From Liminaster sp017519885 (GTDB taxonomy: Bacteria > Bacteroidota > Bacteroidia > Bacteroidales > UBA3663): a DNA stretch of 64,000 nt. The stretch spans positions 186,001 to 250,000 of the forward strand of contig JAFWRO010000015.1 in assembly GCA_017519885.1 (NCBI GenBank), read 5' to 3'. The translations under genes and the position numbers were made by a program. Positions 41,244-50,696 of this stretch are shown piece after piece (the stretch's first letter is position 1; the number at the start of each line of letters is the position of its first letter). The notes beneath the pieces were generated by a model. That model saw nothing but the letters and a program-made list of their open reading frames with translations. It made no database searches and was not told where the DNA came from.

Positions 41244-41279
41244 TCTGTAACAGCGTTTTACTTTTGTCTTGATTTCTTA
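41205..41279 (-). ncRNA. Candidate small RNA or 3' fragment downstream of the pectin locus
   Basis: On the minus strand a -7 box (41286-41294) is followed about 45 nt later by a strong GC stem (AAAGGTGGC...GCCACTTT with an inner ACC/GGT) and CTTTTGTT. This gives a transcript of about 70 nt with an intrinsic terminator and no open frame. It could instead be just the distal terminator of the pectin gene with a chance box. No known RNA family recognised. Confidence 0.35.
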
Positions 41280-41285
41280 TCTGGT

Positions 41286-41294
41286 GCAAAGATA
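41286..41294 (-). promoter_or_regulatory. -7-like box upstream of the candidate small RNA
   Basis: TATCTTTGC on the minus strand. No good -33 TTTG at the usual distance, so the box alone is modest evidence. Confidence 0.45.
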
Positions 41295-41470
41295 GGGGAT
41301 TCTGACGAGATACGGGATCGGATGACAATGTTGTTGGAGAAAATACAATTATTTTGCTTCGAAAGGCAACAACATTGGAATCCTTTGCAGTTTACTGATA
41401 AATGGACAAGAAAACATCCTGTCGAGCGAAAGCTGGGCAAGATGCTTTTTGTGTGGATGGGATTGATTTG

Positions 41471-44400
41471 TTATTTCATTATGACCCCTTGGCTGCAGAT
41501 CACGATGCCCTGGTAATTGGATGTCACTTTTTGGCCGAAGAGATTGTAGAGGGCCGAGGAACGAAAGGAAGGCGTGTCAGCATGAATCGTTTGGATGCCT
41601 GTGACGGCATTGGAGGGATTGCCCAGGCCGCCCATCTCGTTGGCTACGCGCACCGAGTAAGTGCCGGCAGCGTCGCCTTCAGGCAGCGTGTAGGAGAGAC
41701 CCGTGGTGAAGGCTACGGGATGGCCATCCTTGCAAACGACGAAGCCGATGGCGGGTTCGGGACAAGCCCAGGTGAGCGTGCGGTCGGTGAGCACTACTTC
41801 GACGTTGAGTTGTTGGGTGTAGTCCTGAGGATTCCAATTGGGGAATACCTTGTCGAGCGTATATTCGGCAGCCTGCTCTTCGGTGATGACACATGGGTCG
41901 GAGTTGGCAGCGGCATTGCATGCGCTGATGGAGCGTGAACTGAGGTCGAGCGGATTGCCTTCGGCATCACGCGAGTCGAACTCATGGAAACGAACAACAA
42001 GGCCAGACGACATCGAACCCCAACCTGCGGCATTGGGCAGGGAGCGCATCGTGGTGTGAAGGTAGGTGCTGGATGGAGAGTCACCCCAGGGACGTCCCAG
42101 ACGATAGCCTTCGGCACCTTCGATGGTGCATTTGTTGAAGACGATGCCCTTGTAACCAACCTGCGTGTTGGGTGCAGTGATGACGGCTCCCGAACTGATG
42201 GGACGCAAGGTGCAATGCTCGAAGAACATCGTGCCATCGCCATAGATGAAATCGACTTCACCGGCAATGTCGCAGTCCTCGAAGTAGGCAGTGCCATCGG
42301 CCTTGTTGAGATAATAGGTGTCCTGTACGCCCTGCAGACGTATATTCTTGTAGATGACCTGTTTGGCACGCTGGCGAAGGGCCAATGCCTGTCCTTTGGA
42401 CTTGCCGGTATCCCAGTCACGAGCCTGACGAATGGTCAGATCCTGCATATAGACGTCATTCTGGTTCTGATCGATGAAGAGCACGGGCGTCTCGTCCTGA
42501 TATTTAGTTACCATACCAGGATTGTTCATAAGGAGCACACCTTCCATACTTTCGCCGATGAGGGAGGTGTTCTTCACAACTTTGGTGAGCGCCTTGGTGC
42601 CAAAGTCGTAGGTGCCGTCGAAGAGGAAGATGCGATAACGCTCGTCAAGGTTCTTGCGCTTGGCTGCTGCATCGAGGGCGACGAGCAATTCGTCGATGGA
42701 GTGTACTGCGGCATCGTAGGGTGCACAGTTTTCGAAGATTTCGTCATAAGCGCTATATGCCTTGAAGTTGGCAAAGAAATAGGCATCGGAGGTTACGGTG
42801 TATTCGAAGGACGGGTCTTTGCTGACAAGGTTTTCGTCCTCGTCGGTCCATCCCACGAAGTTGTAGCCTGCATTGGGTTGGGCTGTGAGCGTGACGACGG
42901 TTCCTTCGCGATAAACGCCCCCTGCCGGTGAGAACGTCACTGTTCCACCTTCTGCGGGAAGGGCTTCGGCTCCTACGCTATATTGTTCGGTGGAGGAACT
43001 TCCGCTCCAATCGCCACTGATCGTGACTTGATTGAAGCCCACCTGCTTGGAGTTGCCGAGGCTGTAGATGTAGATGCGGAGGGCAAAGGGAAGCCCCCCT
43101 TCAGGGTTGTTAAGAGAGGTTATGATGGGTTCTGAAAGGTTCAAAAGGCTCAAATCGTGGAAGATGGAGGTTACTGCAGTGTTGTCGCGTTCGGGGACGA
43201 GTCCCTCGTCGAGGAGCACTTCCTCGTCACCATAGACGGCATAGATGTCGAGTTTGCCGCCATCGGTGCCGAAGCGCATGGCATTTAGGCTAATTGCCGT
43301 AGGGGTGAAGCTGACACCAGTAGCGGGGACAACGCGGAATTCAACCACATAGTTGGGGTCGGGAGCAGAGATCTGTTCTGCGGGCTGGAAGGCTACCCAA
43401 CTCGCTTTGATCACCTTGTCGGTCTTGGACATATAGCTGAGGTAATCCTCGTTATAGGAGGCTGTGGCTGAGGCGAAAGCGAGGGCAGAGTCTTCGTCGC
43501 TGAAGTTGCCGGCTGCCACGTAGGCTCCCGTGTTCCAGGGCCACTTGATGGTGACGCTGCCCGATTGGGCATGGGTTGGCTCTTCGTAGGGGAAGAGGAC
43601 TGCAATGGAACGAAGTGCAACATCGGCGGGCACAGTGATGAAGGCGAGGGTGGAGTCGGGGCTTACGCTGTTTTCGACCTCGGTGTCGTTAACAAAGGCT
43701 TTTGCCCCTGGACGAAAGGGCAGGGTGATGTGAAGACCGGAATATTCGACATAGGTGTCGATGCTGATGCCTTCGACTTCGTTCTGATTAACATAGATGC
43801 CTTCATCCTCGGCATTGAGCACGGGGGCTACGGGCAGGGTGAAGTCCCAAGTCCAGCGAGTGTCGTGACGACGGTCGTCAATCGAGATGGTGTTCTTCTG
43901 GAAGACGGGGGCGAAGGTCATATCTTCGACGAGGGTAATGACATCACCGATGTAATAGGTCTTGCCTTGACTGGTCCAGCCGATCAACGTGTATCCGTCG
44001 AGGTAGAGAGACGTGTTCTGTGGGATGGTGTACTGCGAGGCAAAGGGGAGGGTCCCGCCTTTGGGCGCTTCGCCATCGGCACGACCTGTGGTGAAGGAGT
44101 AGGTCACTTCGTCGGCCATGTCGTGACCTGGCGTGATGGGATAATCGGAGGTTTCGTAGCGAGACTTTTGCAGTGCGCCGTCGGCTATGCCGTTGAGGTA
44201 GTTCTCTACGTTGGTGTACCCATTGGCTGCAAGGGCTGCACCATCGGTGGGGTCGTTCTTGTCGAAGCCCATCTCGTCCTCATAAGCATTAGGCATACCA
44301 TCGCAGTCGGCATCGACGATGTAGCGATCGCCTTCTCGCATACCAAGGAAGGGGAAGTTTGTATAGGTGACGCCATCGACAACGTAGGTGTCGTGTTCGG

Positions 44401-45757
44401 ACAGCTGGATGTCATCGGGAGCATCGATGATACCTTTCTCGTTGGGAATGGAAGCGCCAGCATATTGCGGGTCGATGCGTCCTGCTGCTTCGTCGAGGAG
44501 GCGCTGATCGACCTCATCGTATCTTGGCAAGGAAGCACCAGCCTGGTTGACTACCTTCTGGTAAGCCTCGTCGGCACTTTCATATTCGAGTCCGCTCAAG
44601 GCATAAGGGATTTCGGTGAGGGTATAGTTGGTGAAGTTGGAACCCGTGAGGTTGATGCCACGGCTGGCGCTACCGGCTTGTGCACCATAGTAGTTGTCGG
44701 CATTGACCTTGTTGAGTTCGGTTTCACTCCAAACGGTGCTGTTCTGGGGAGCCCAACGACTGTTCACTTCGAACTTGTTGCCGCTGAGATACCACTGTCC
44801 GTAGGGAGTGGAGGGAGCACACCAGTAGCGGCTGCCCGAAGTGTTGCGCTGTGTGGCAGGACCTGGGCGATAGTAGTTGCTGATGAGATAGACGCGGTTA
44901 TAACCGGGGTCATCCTTGGCCCAGGCTGCTGCTTCGACGGTGTTTTTGTCGTATTCGCCACCATATTGGTTGCCGGCACCGCTCCAGTTGAAGACGACGT
45001 TGTTGGCAAACTCGGAATCTACCTGATAGTCATGTTCGCCTTTTGTCTTCGATGGTGAGCGTACACCATTGAAGCGTGGGGCACGTGAATGACTGTTGGT
45101 GATGAGCGTGTGGTGCATGGTGCTATGTTCGCCGCCCCATTGGGTGGCGTAGGCACGAGCGCCCTTGGAGTTCTTGGAATTGTAAAGACCTTCGCCGATG
45201 ATACACCATTGGACGGTGGTGGAGTCGCTATCGTAGGCGGTGAGGCATTCCTCCATACTCCACGTCATAGAGCAATGGTCGAGGATGACGCCCTCGCAGT
45301 TCTCCATGTCGAGGCCTGTCATCGACTTGTTGGGGATGTCGCCGGCACGGAAACGCACATAACGAATGATGATGTTGTCGTTGTTGATGTACATATTGTA
45401 GCCGGTGAGGCAGATGCCGCCACCTGGTGCCGATTGTCCGAGGATAGAGACGTTGGGGAAGCGGAAACGCAACTTCGACTGAAGGTAGATGGTGCCCGAA
45501 GTGTTGAAGAGGATGATGCGGGGACGACCGCCATTCTCGTGGTTGAGTGCCCAACGGAGCGTGCCTTCGACGAGGTTGTTGTCGGAGCAGTCGTCGTTGC
45601 GGGTGACGTAGCATACTTCACCTCCACGACCACCGGTGACGTAGCGTCCGTAGCCATCGGCGCCTGGGAAGGCGAGCTGGCGTTCGGCATAAGCCTGCGG
45701 GGTTGCAATGCCCAGCATAGTGCAAAGAGCGAGCAAGATTAGTAGAATCTTTTTCAT
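41471..45757 (-). CDS. Secreted pectate lyase (PL1) - pectin methylesterase (CE8) fusion
   Basis: A 1428-aa secreted enzyme. A signal peptide (MKKILLILLALCTMLGIATP, cut near AYA) leads to a PL1-type beta-helix (about 25-430: GADGYGRYVTGGRGGEVCYVT, IIRYVRFRAGD, VILDHCSMTWSMEE). A Ca-binding-type DADCDGMPNAYEDEMG, InlB-like repeats and a beta-sandwich region follow. The CE8 domain starts near 1003, with GVQDTYYL (D1146), GEVDFIYGDG (D1169) and RLGRPW (R1222, W1224): all catalytic parts are present. The end (LYNLFGQKVTSNYQGIVICS) is a sorting-type tail. It would remove methyl esters from homogalacturonan and then cut it. Has its own promoter. Confidence 0.93.
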   Translation of the reverse strand: MKKILLILLALCTMLGIATPQAYAERQLAFPGADGYGRYVTGGRGGEVCYVTRNDDCSDNNLVEGTLRWALNHENGGRPRIILFNTSGTIYLQSKLRFRFPNVSILGQSAPGGGICLTGYNMYINNDNIIIRYVRFRAGDIPNKSMTGLDMENCEGVILDHCSMTWSMEECLTAYDSDSTTVQWCIIGEGLYNSKNSKGARAYATQWGGEHSTMHHTLITNSHSRAPRFNGVRSPSKTKGEHDYQVDSEFANNVVFNWSGAGNQYGGEYDKNTVEAAAWAKDDPGYNRVYLISNYYRPGPATQRNTSGSRYWCAPSTPYGQWYLSGNKFEVNSRWAPQNSTVWSETELNKVNADNYYGAQAGSASRGINLTGSNFTNYTLTEIPYALSGLEYESADEAYQKVVNQAGASLPRYDEVDQRLLDEAAGRIDPQYAGASIPNEKGIIDAPDDIQLSEHDTYVVDGVTYTNFPFLGMREGDRYIVDADCDGMPNAYEDEMGFDKNDPTDGAALAANGYTNVENYLNGIADGALQKSRYETSDYPITPGHDMADEVTYSFTTGRADGEAPKGGTLPFASQYTIPQNTSLYLDGYTLIGWTSQGKTYYIGDVITLVEDMTFAPVFQKNTISIDDRRHDTRWTWDFTLPVAPVLNAEDEGIYVNQNEVEGISIDTYVEYSGLHITLPFRPGAKAFVNDTEVENSVSPDSTLAFITVPADVALRSIAVLFPYEEPTHAQSGSVTIKWPWNTGAYVAAGNFSDEDSALAFASATASYNEDYLSYMSKTDKVIKASWVAFQPAEQISAPDPNYVVEFRVVPATGVSFTPTAISLNAMRFGTDGGKLDIYAVYGDEEVLLDEGLVPERDNTAVTSIFHDLSLLNLSEPIITSLNNPEGGLPFALRIYIYSLGNSKQVGFNQVTISGDWSGSSSTEQYSVGAEALPAEGGTVTFSPAGGVYREGTVVTLTAQPNAGYNFVGWTDEDENLVSKDPSFEYTVTSDAYFFANFKAYSAYDEIFENCAPYDAAVHSIDELLVALDAAAKRKNLDERYRIFLFDGTYDFGTKALTKVVKNTSLIGESMEGVLLMNNPGMVTKYQDETPVLFIDQNQNDVYMQDLTIRQARDWDTGKSKGQALALRQRAKQVIYKNIRLQGVQDTYYLNKADGTAYFEDCDIAGEVDFIYGDGTMFFEHCTLRPISSGAVITAPNTQVGYKGIVFNKCTIEGAEGYRLGRPWGDSPSSTYLHTTMRSLPNAAGWGSMSSGLVVRFHEFDSRDAEGNPLDLSSRSISACNAAANSDPCVITEEQAAEYTLDKVFPNWNPQDYTQQLNVEVVLTDRTLTWACPEPAIGFVVCKDGHPVAFTTGLSYTLPEGDAAGTYSVRVANEMGGLGNPSNAVTGIQTIHADTPSFRSSALYNLFGQKVTSNYQGIVICSQGVIMK

Positions 45758-45801
45758 AGGGATGTGTGTTGATTATGAGTTGCCTGTGTGGTTTATTTGG
45801 C

Positions 45802-45810
45802 GCAAAGATA
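45802..45810 (-). promoter_or_regulatory. -7 promoter box for the PL1-CE8 gene
   Basis: TATCTTTGC on the minus strand, 45 bp before the start codon. Confidence 0.78.
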
Positions 45811-45856
45811 AGGATTATTTTGATAGGATGCAAATTTTTTCGGAAAATATTTTATT

Positions 45857-45874
45857 GCAGCCATAGATGGCTGC
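45857..45874. repeat. Palindromic repeat GCAGCCA..TGGCTGC, copy 1
   Basis: GCAGCCATAGATGGCTGC. First of five related 18-bp palindromes in gaps of the pectin locus; here in the 3' region of the 448-aa gene. Confidence 0.8.
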
Positions 45875-45986
45875 TACATAGACAAAAAAAAGAGGAGCGT
45901 GGAGAAAAGGAGGGGACACAAAAACGAGAGGCAGGGTGACAAGGAGGGGGACAAAAGACGAAGGCAGGGCGACAAGGAAAGTGACA

Positions 45987-46018
45987 CAAAAAAAACGAGC
46001 CGGATTGTGCCGGCTCGT
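45987..46018 (-). terminator. Terminator of the 448-aa secreted protein gene
   Basis: ACGAGCCGG, 6-nt loop, CCGGCTCGT; the minus strand exits in a run of eight T. A near-identical terminator lies after the next gene at 47575. Confidence 0.9.
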
Positions 46019-46042
46019 GATGTAATAGGGGATGTTGAATGC

Positions 46043-47389
46043 TTACTTGATGTACTGGAGCTTGCCATTGCGGATGATGAGGCCCTGAGCATTGTTGGTG
46101 CGCTGGCCGTAGATGTTGAAGGCGCGGGTGTCGGCCTTTTCGGTAGCAATCTGCTCGATGCCAACGAGTGGAGTGTTGTCGGTGATCTTGGTGATGACAA
46201 CCTTCTCGATGAACATTTCCTTGTAAACCTGGAAGACAATATAGCCGTTGCCTTCGAGAGCATTACCCTCACCATCGGTGCCAGCAGCTTCCTTCACGTT
46301 AATGATTTCGCCAGAAGGAATAGCTGTGGTGTTGCCCTGGAGTGCTTCGGTGCTTTCGCCAAGGTATGCCACGGTAGCAGCTTCAGCGCCGGTAGCATAC
46401 TTGATCTGCTGCTTCTCGGTATCTTCGATAGCCTCGGCATTGTAGAAGATCTGTACTTGATCATCGTTGTCAAGGCCATCGATAGCCCACTGGGTGTCGC
46501 GCTTCACCTGAATGCCCTTCTGGCTCCAGTTCTGGACGATACGATCCTGACGGCCGAAGACGTGGCACTCGTCGGGAAGACCTACGAGCTGAGACTTCTC
46601 ATCGGCAGTGTAGCCCTTGAAGTCGTTGCGGTTCTTGTTGGGGCTCTCTTCCGATTCGTAAACATAGATATATCCGGAATTGCCCTGGTTGCGGTTGAGG
46701 TTAGAGAACTCGAGGGTAGAACCTGCCTTCTTGAGGTCATAAACGAAGGTGGTCTCATCGGGGTTGGTGATGGTAACCTTCGAGATGGAAGTCTCCTTGA
46801 AAACGAAGAAGGAAACATAGCCATCGAGACCAGTCTTGCCATTGTCGTAACCGGTGGTGTCAACAGTAATGGTGGCGCCAGAAGCATAGGTGGAAACGCC
46901 GGCTTCGAGCACGGTGCCATCGATAGAGCACTGGGTCTTGGAACCTTCGGAGTTGTCGTAGCGAAGAGCCTGCTCACCCTCGACTTCGGAAGTGGTGGTG
47001 TATTCGACAACGACCTTGCTTCCTGCTACGAGACCGTCAACGACAAAGTTGCGAGCCTGGCCGAAGTAGAGACCATTGGCGGTGAGATTTTGGACGAGAC
47101 GTGGGTTGCGTACCCAAACGTGGCACTCATCGGGGAGACCTACAGCCTTCGAATTGGCATCAGCTTCGTAGCCCTTGTAGTCCTGACGTCTGCTGTCGAG
47201 CTTCTCGGCGTTCTCATAGGAATAGAATGCCCAGCTGCAGTTGAGGTTGGCAAGGGGGAGAGGAGCGCCTGCGGTTACAAAATCATAGGTGAGGACGGTA
47301 TCAACGACGATGTACTCGTTTTCACCTTCCTGTGCAAATGCTGCAGCGCCGAAGAGGCAAGCAGCGGCAAGAGTAAAGAACTTCTTCAT
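46043..47389 (-). CDS. Secreted protein with two internal repeats and sorting-type tail
   Basis: A 448-aa secreted protein; signal peptide MKKFFTLAAACLFGAAAFAQ. Two homologous units of about 170 residues are seen: one with YKGYEADANSKAVGLPDECH and VRNPRLVQN, one with FKGYTADEKSQLVGLPDECH and GRQDRIVQN. Each is strand-rich, as in carbohydrate-binding beta-sandwiches. The end, RAFNIYGQRTNNAQGLIIRN followed by GKLQYIK, matches the tails of its neighbours. No catalytic motif recognised; a pectin-binding or cell-surface role is inferred from context. It has its own promoter. Confidence 0.8.
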   Translation of the reverse strand: MKKFFTLAAACLFGAAAFAQEGENEYIVVDTVLTYDFVTAGAPLPLANLNCSWAFYSYENAEKLDSRRQDYKGYEADANSKAVGLPDECHVWVRNPRLVQNLTANGLYFGQARNFVVDGLVAGSKVVVEYTTTSEVEGEQALRYDNSEGSKTQCSIDGTVLEAGVSTYASGATITVDTTGYDNGKTGLDGYVSFFVFKETSISKVTITNPDETTFVYDLKKAGSTLEFSNLNRNQGNSGYIYVYESEESPNKNRNDFKGYTADEKSQLVGLPDECHVFGRQDRIVQNWSQKGIQVKRDTQWAIDGLDNDDQVQIFYNAEAIEDTEKQQIKYATGAEAATVAYLGESTEALQGNTTAIPSGEIINVKEAAGTDGEGNALEGNGYIVFQVYKEMFIEKVVITKITDNTPLVGIEQIATEKADTRAFNIYGQRTNNAQGLIIRNGKLQYIK

Positions 47390-47458
47390 TTTGTTTGATT
47401 TAGTGATGGTTTATAATGTTTGTTATTCTCGTGTGCGTTGTGAGTGCTGTTAGGCGGT

Positions 47459-47467
47459 GCAAAGATA
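47459..47467 (-). promoter_or_regulatory. -7 promoter box for the 448-aa protein gene
   Basis: TATCTTTGC on the minus strand, 70 bp before the start codon. Confidence 0.75.
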
Positions 47468-47514
47468 GGGATAATTTTGGTAGGATGCAAATTTTTTCGG
47501 AAATTTTTTTGGTG

Positions 47515-47532
47515 GTAGCCATAGATGGCTGC
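47515..47532. repeat. Palindromic repeat, copy 2
   Basis: GTAGCCATAGATGGCTGC, one base from perfect; followed by GACA as in copies 4 and 5. Confidence 0.75.
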
Positions 47533-47574
47533 GACAATGACACGAAACATGGCGACTAAGGTGCAACATTGACA

Positions 47575-47606
47575 TAAAAAAAACGAGCCGGACAGTGCCG
47601 GCTCGT
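47575..47606 (-). terminator. Terminator of the 1002-aa protein gene
   Basis: ACGAGCCGG, 6-nt loop, CCGGCTCGT with T run on the minus strand. Confidence 0.9.
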
Positions 47607-47628
47607 GAATATTAAAGAGAGAGGGATG

Positions 47629-50600
47629 TTACTTGATGTACTGAACCCTGCCGTCGCGTATGATGAGGCCTTGTGCCTTCTCGATGCGCTGACCATTGAG
47701 GTTGTAAGCACGGTTGGTGCCGGTGGTTTCGGCGTCAATCTGCTCGATGCCTACTGGTGGTGTCGGAGGAGTTGGTTCAACATACTCTACAGCCCAGCGA
47801 GGATCGCCAGCCTGTACCTTGGCTGCATAGCTGCTCTCGTAAGGAGCGAAGTACTCCTTGAGGGCCTCAGGATTGGTGAGGTCCAGTGCAGGAAGTTCTG
47901 CTGTCTGGATGTCCATCGAGTCGAGCACGGCGAACTTGGTAGCGTCGGTGCCATCCACTTCGTTGATGCCGCCCCAGATGCAGTTGGTGCTGTCGGTAAC
48001 GTAAGTGCAGCTGCCACCAATAGCCTTCTGGAGGCGATATGTGTTGACGAAGATGTTCTTGGTCCACTCAGCGGTGACGCACTTGTTGTTCACATAGTTG
48101 TTGGCGAAGTTCTGGTTAGATGGGCTGTTGACGAAGGTGTTGTTCGTCATGTTCCAGGTCATACCTGCATTTTCAGTGCCCCAAACCTTGTTACCAGTAG
48201 CGTTGGAAGCATTAGAGAAGCGGAGGAAGTAGTAGCTCGTGGTCTCGTTGGTGTTGTAGAAGGTCGAGTGATCAATTTGGATGTTTTTGATGCTGTTGGC
48301 ACCATTGTCCCAACGGATGATGGCCTTGCCCTCGGCATTGTTGTTCTGCACGATGGATGACTGGATAAAGAGGTCGCGGAGAGCCCAAGGCTTGGTGCCG
48401 CCGTCGATGAGCGAACCAGGCAGGTTGGCAATATTACAGTTCACGATAGCGAGATAATTTCCTTCGTAAACCTTCTGGTTTGCGCCTTCGTACTTGAAGG
48501 TGCCTACGACTGTCTCAGTTCCGTCCTCAGCGGTGGTGGTCTCCTCGCTGTAAGTGTAGAGGCTCTCATCGGGCTCTTCTGACATGGCAATAGGAGCTAC
48601 GGTAGAATTTGCGCAGTCGACGTTAGCGTTGACGATGGAGAAACCAGTCTGTGCGGTAATCTGTCCGGTGGCGTCGGTCACAATAGTAGCGCCATTACCA
48701 TTGATAACAAGAGCCTTAAGGCCGATTGGAGCCTCACCCTTGAGGGTGTAGGTCTTGCCTTCAACGAGATCGACAGTGTAGATGCCAAGATCGCTATCTT
48801 CCTTGGCATTTGCGATGGCGATGTTGAGAGTACCCTTGCCAGCCTCCTGAGCCTCGGCAGTAGCCTCGTCCTGGAGAGTAACTGCGGTGATCATGATGTC
48901 GCGATTGACTTCAGGAGCGCCTTGAACCCAGATTTCGTACTTCTCGGTCGGGTCGAGTTCAACGGTCACGCAGTCAGAAGCAGTGCCCTTGCCGTAGATG
49001 GTGCCGGGCTCGGTCTGTGCAACAATGGCATTGGAGTTGTTGAATGGCTTAGCAGTTACAAGAACATAGTTGCCTTCTTCAGCAGAACCGCTTGCAGAAC
49101 CAGTAGCATAAACGGTGAACTTCTTGGTGTCCTTTACGAAGAACTTCAGATACTTGCCCCACTGTGCAGAAACGACAGGAGAGGTAACCGAGCCGTCAGC
49201 GCCAGTTACTTGGAGCCATTCGCCACGTTCGCCAGTCTCAGGATTGAGGTCGGTCCAGCGGTTGGAGGTCTGAACTTCAGCAGAGCCGTCGTCAAGAGTC
49301 GATGTTGGGTTAACATATTCGATCCAGTCGAGAGCGATGGCTGCCTTCTCGGAAGCGGTGCCGTCGTCGGCGGTCTTTGTCTTGGTGGTCAGCATATCAG
49401 GACCTTTGACGGTCTCCCAGAAAGCGTAGTTGGGAACTTCGGGAGCCTTAGGAGCAATACCAGGAGCCTCAGATGCACCGAAGATCTGGATACCTGCAAG
49501 CATAATGTCCTTGTTGGCTGTCTCGTCACCCTTCACAGTGATCTGATAAACCTTCTCGGGGTCGAGTGCGATGTTTACGGTGTCGGAAGCGGTGCCCTTG
49601 CCGTAGATGCCACCAGGAGTAGAGTTGGCTTCGATGATGTCGCCATCCTCAGAGAGGGCAACGACACGGAGGCAGTTGCCGTCTTCGGCCGAACCACTGG
49701 CCGAACCAACGCCGAGGAATGACATCTTGGCGGTCTCCTTTACGATGAAGATCATGTACTTGCCCCAAGCAGCAGAAAGAACGGGCGAGTTGACAGAGCC
49801 GTTGTTGCCATAAACCTGGATCCAGTTGCTGCCTTCTCCATAGTTGTAATCCTCATAGTTGGGGTCGAAGTTGGTCCAGCGGTTGGAGGTTTGAACCTCA
49901 GCCTTGCCATTGTCAAGGGTAGATGTTGGGTTGATGTATTCTACCCAATCGTACTTCTCGGAGATGCCGTTCTTGGTGCTAACATTGCCTTCAGCATCGG
50001 TCTTTGGGAAGCCGCCCTGTACGAGGTCGGGACCAAGCACTACTTCGAAAGCCTTGCCCTCGGTGTAACGTGGAGCATGGGCAACGGAAGCGTCGAACGA
50101 AGCTGCCTCGTAGTTGATGGTGACACTCTTGACATAGCTGCGTCCCTTTTCGGTGCCGCTGAAGAAGAGGGTGTCGATGAACTGTGGCTCATCGAATTTG
50201 ATCTCATATTCCTTCAAGGCAGTCTCGGTGGCATCGATTTCGTAAGCGAAGCCATTGAGAGTGGCGTGTGGAGTATCAATCTTCTCAGTATCGGTGTTCC
50301 ACCAGGGAGCAGCCTTAACAACGATGGAGGTGGCAGTCACCTGACCCTTGGCAGAGAGGTGGATGAGGAGATTGCCTGGGTTGGACGAGTTACCGAACTT
50401 GAGGCCGTAGCCTGTGCGTCCGAAATAAGCACGTGTCGTGGTAGAAGCAGTGCCGATGGCAACGTCGGCAATGAACTCAGCTCCTTCGGCAGCAATGGAG
50501 TCAGCAGTAACATCGGGTTTGATGACTGCGGTTCCATCCTCACCTGTCGGATTATCGTTGAACACGATAGTGTAGGAGTCTGCAAACGCTGTGGTGCTCA

Positions 50601-50637
50601 TGAGCAAAGCCGCAGCAAGTAGAATAAACTTTTTCAT
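47629..50637 (-). CDS. Secreted beta-helix protein (DUF4957/DUF5123-like) with duplicated sandwich domains
   Basis: A 1002-aa secreted protein. After a signal peptide (MKKFILLAAALLMSTTAFAD) come two homologous units of about 165 residues (around 230-390 and 440-600), both with VEYINPTSTLD or IEYVNPTSTLD, AEVQTSNRWT, SVxSPVxSAxWGKY and YGKGTASD. From about 620 the DUF4957/DUF5123 type of pectate-lyase-like helix follows (NGNGATIVTD, DHSTFYNTNETTS, NTFVNSPSNQNF, TKNIFVNT). The tail AYNLNGQRIEKAQGLIIRDG is shared. DUF5123 proteins are linked to pectin loci, but a catalytic site is not visible. Likely co-transcribed with the SusCD genes. Confidence 0.85.
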   Translation of the reverse strand: MKKFILLAAALLMSTTAFADSYTIVFNDNPTGEDGTAVIKPDVTADSIAAEGAEFIADVAIGTASTTTRAYFGRTGYGLKFGNSSNPGNLLIHLSAKGQVTATSIVVKAAPWWNTDTEKIDTPHATLNGFAYEIDATETALKEYEIKFDEPQFIDTLFFSGTEKGRSYVKSVTINYEAASFDASVAHAPRYTEGKAFEVVLGPDLVQGGFPKTDAEGNVSTKNGISEKYDWVEYINPTSTLDNGKAEVQTSNRWTNFDPNYEDYNYGEGSNWIQVYGNNGSVNSPVLSAAWGKYMIFIVKETAKMSFLGVGSASGSAEDGNCLRVVALSEDGDIIEANSTPGGIYGKGTASDTVNIALDPEKVYQITVKGDETANKDIMLAGIQIFGASEAPGIAPKAPEVPNYAFWETVKGPDMLTTKTKTADDGTASEKAAIALDWIEYVNPTSTLDDGSAEVQTSNRWTDLNPETGERGEWLQVTGADGSVTSPVVSAQWGKYLKFFVKDTKKFTVYATGSASGSAEEGNYVLVTAKPFNNSNAIVAQTEPGTIYGKGTASDCVTVELDPTEKYEIWVQGAPEVNRDIMITAVTLQDEATAEAQEAGKGTLNIAIANAKEDSDLGIYTVDLVEGKTYTLKGEAPIGLKALVINGNGATIVTDATGQITAQTGFSIVNANVDCANSTVAPIAMSEEPDESLYTYSEETTTAEDGTETVVGTFKYEGANQKVYEGNYLAIVNCNIANLPGSLIDGGTKPWALRDLFIQSSIVQNNNAEGKAIIRWDNGANSIKNIQIDHSTFYNTNETTSYYFLRFSNASNATGNKVWGTENAGMTWNMTNNTFVNSPSNQNFANNYVNNKCVTAEWTKNIFVNTYRLQKAIGGSCTYVTDSTNCIWGGINEVDGTDATKFAVLDSMDIQTAELPALDLTNPEALKEYFAPYESSYAAKVQAGDPRWAVEYVEPTPPTPPVGIEQIDAETTGTNRAYNLNGQRIEKAQGLIIRDGRVQYIK

Positions 50638-50696
50638 GCAGTTTGTTTTAATTTAAAGGTTAATTATAAGGGAGGTTTGTTTCAGGAAAGAGGTGG

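Larger units (their letters stand above)
40987..41470. other. Intergenic stretch with AAA-ATPase promoter and candidate small RNA
   Basis: 484 bp without a convincing protein gene. It holds the AAA-ATPase promoter, a hairpin terminator at 41205-41243 and a minus-strand -7 box at 41286. The 104-codon plus-strand frame (41202-41516) crosses the end of the pectin gene and has no family features. Confidence 0.6.

Noticed and set aside
41202..41516. 104-codon plus-strand frame
   Set aside because: Crosses the terminator and the end of the pectin gene; no family pattern or start context.
43565..45058. 497-codon plus-strand frame opposite the PL1-CE8 gene
   Set aside because: Gly/Val-rich antisense of a gene with complete catalytic motifs.
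45899..47398. 499-codon plus-strand frame opposite the 448-aa gene
   Set aside because: Antisense shadow running through a terminator hairpin.
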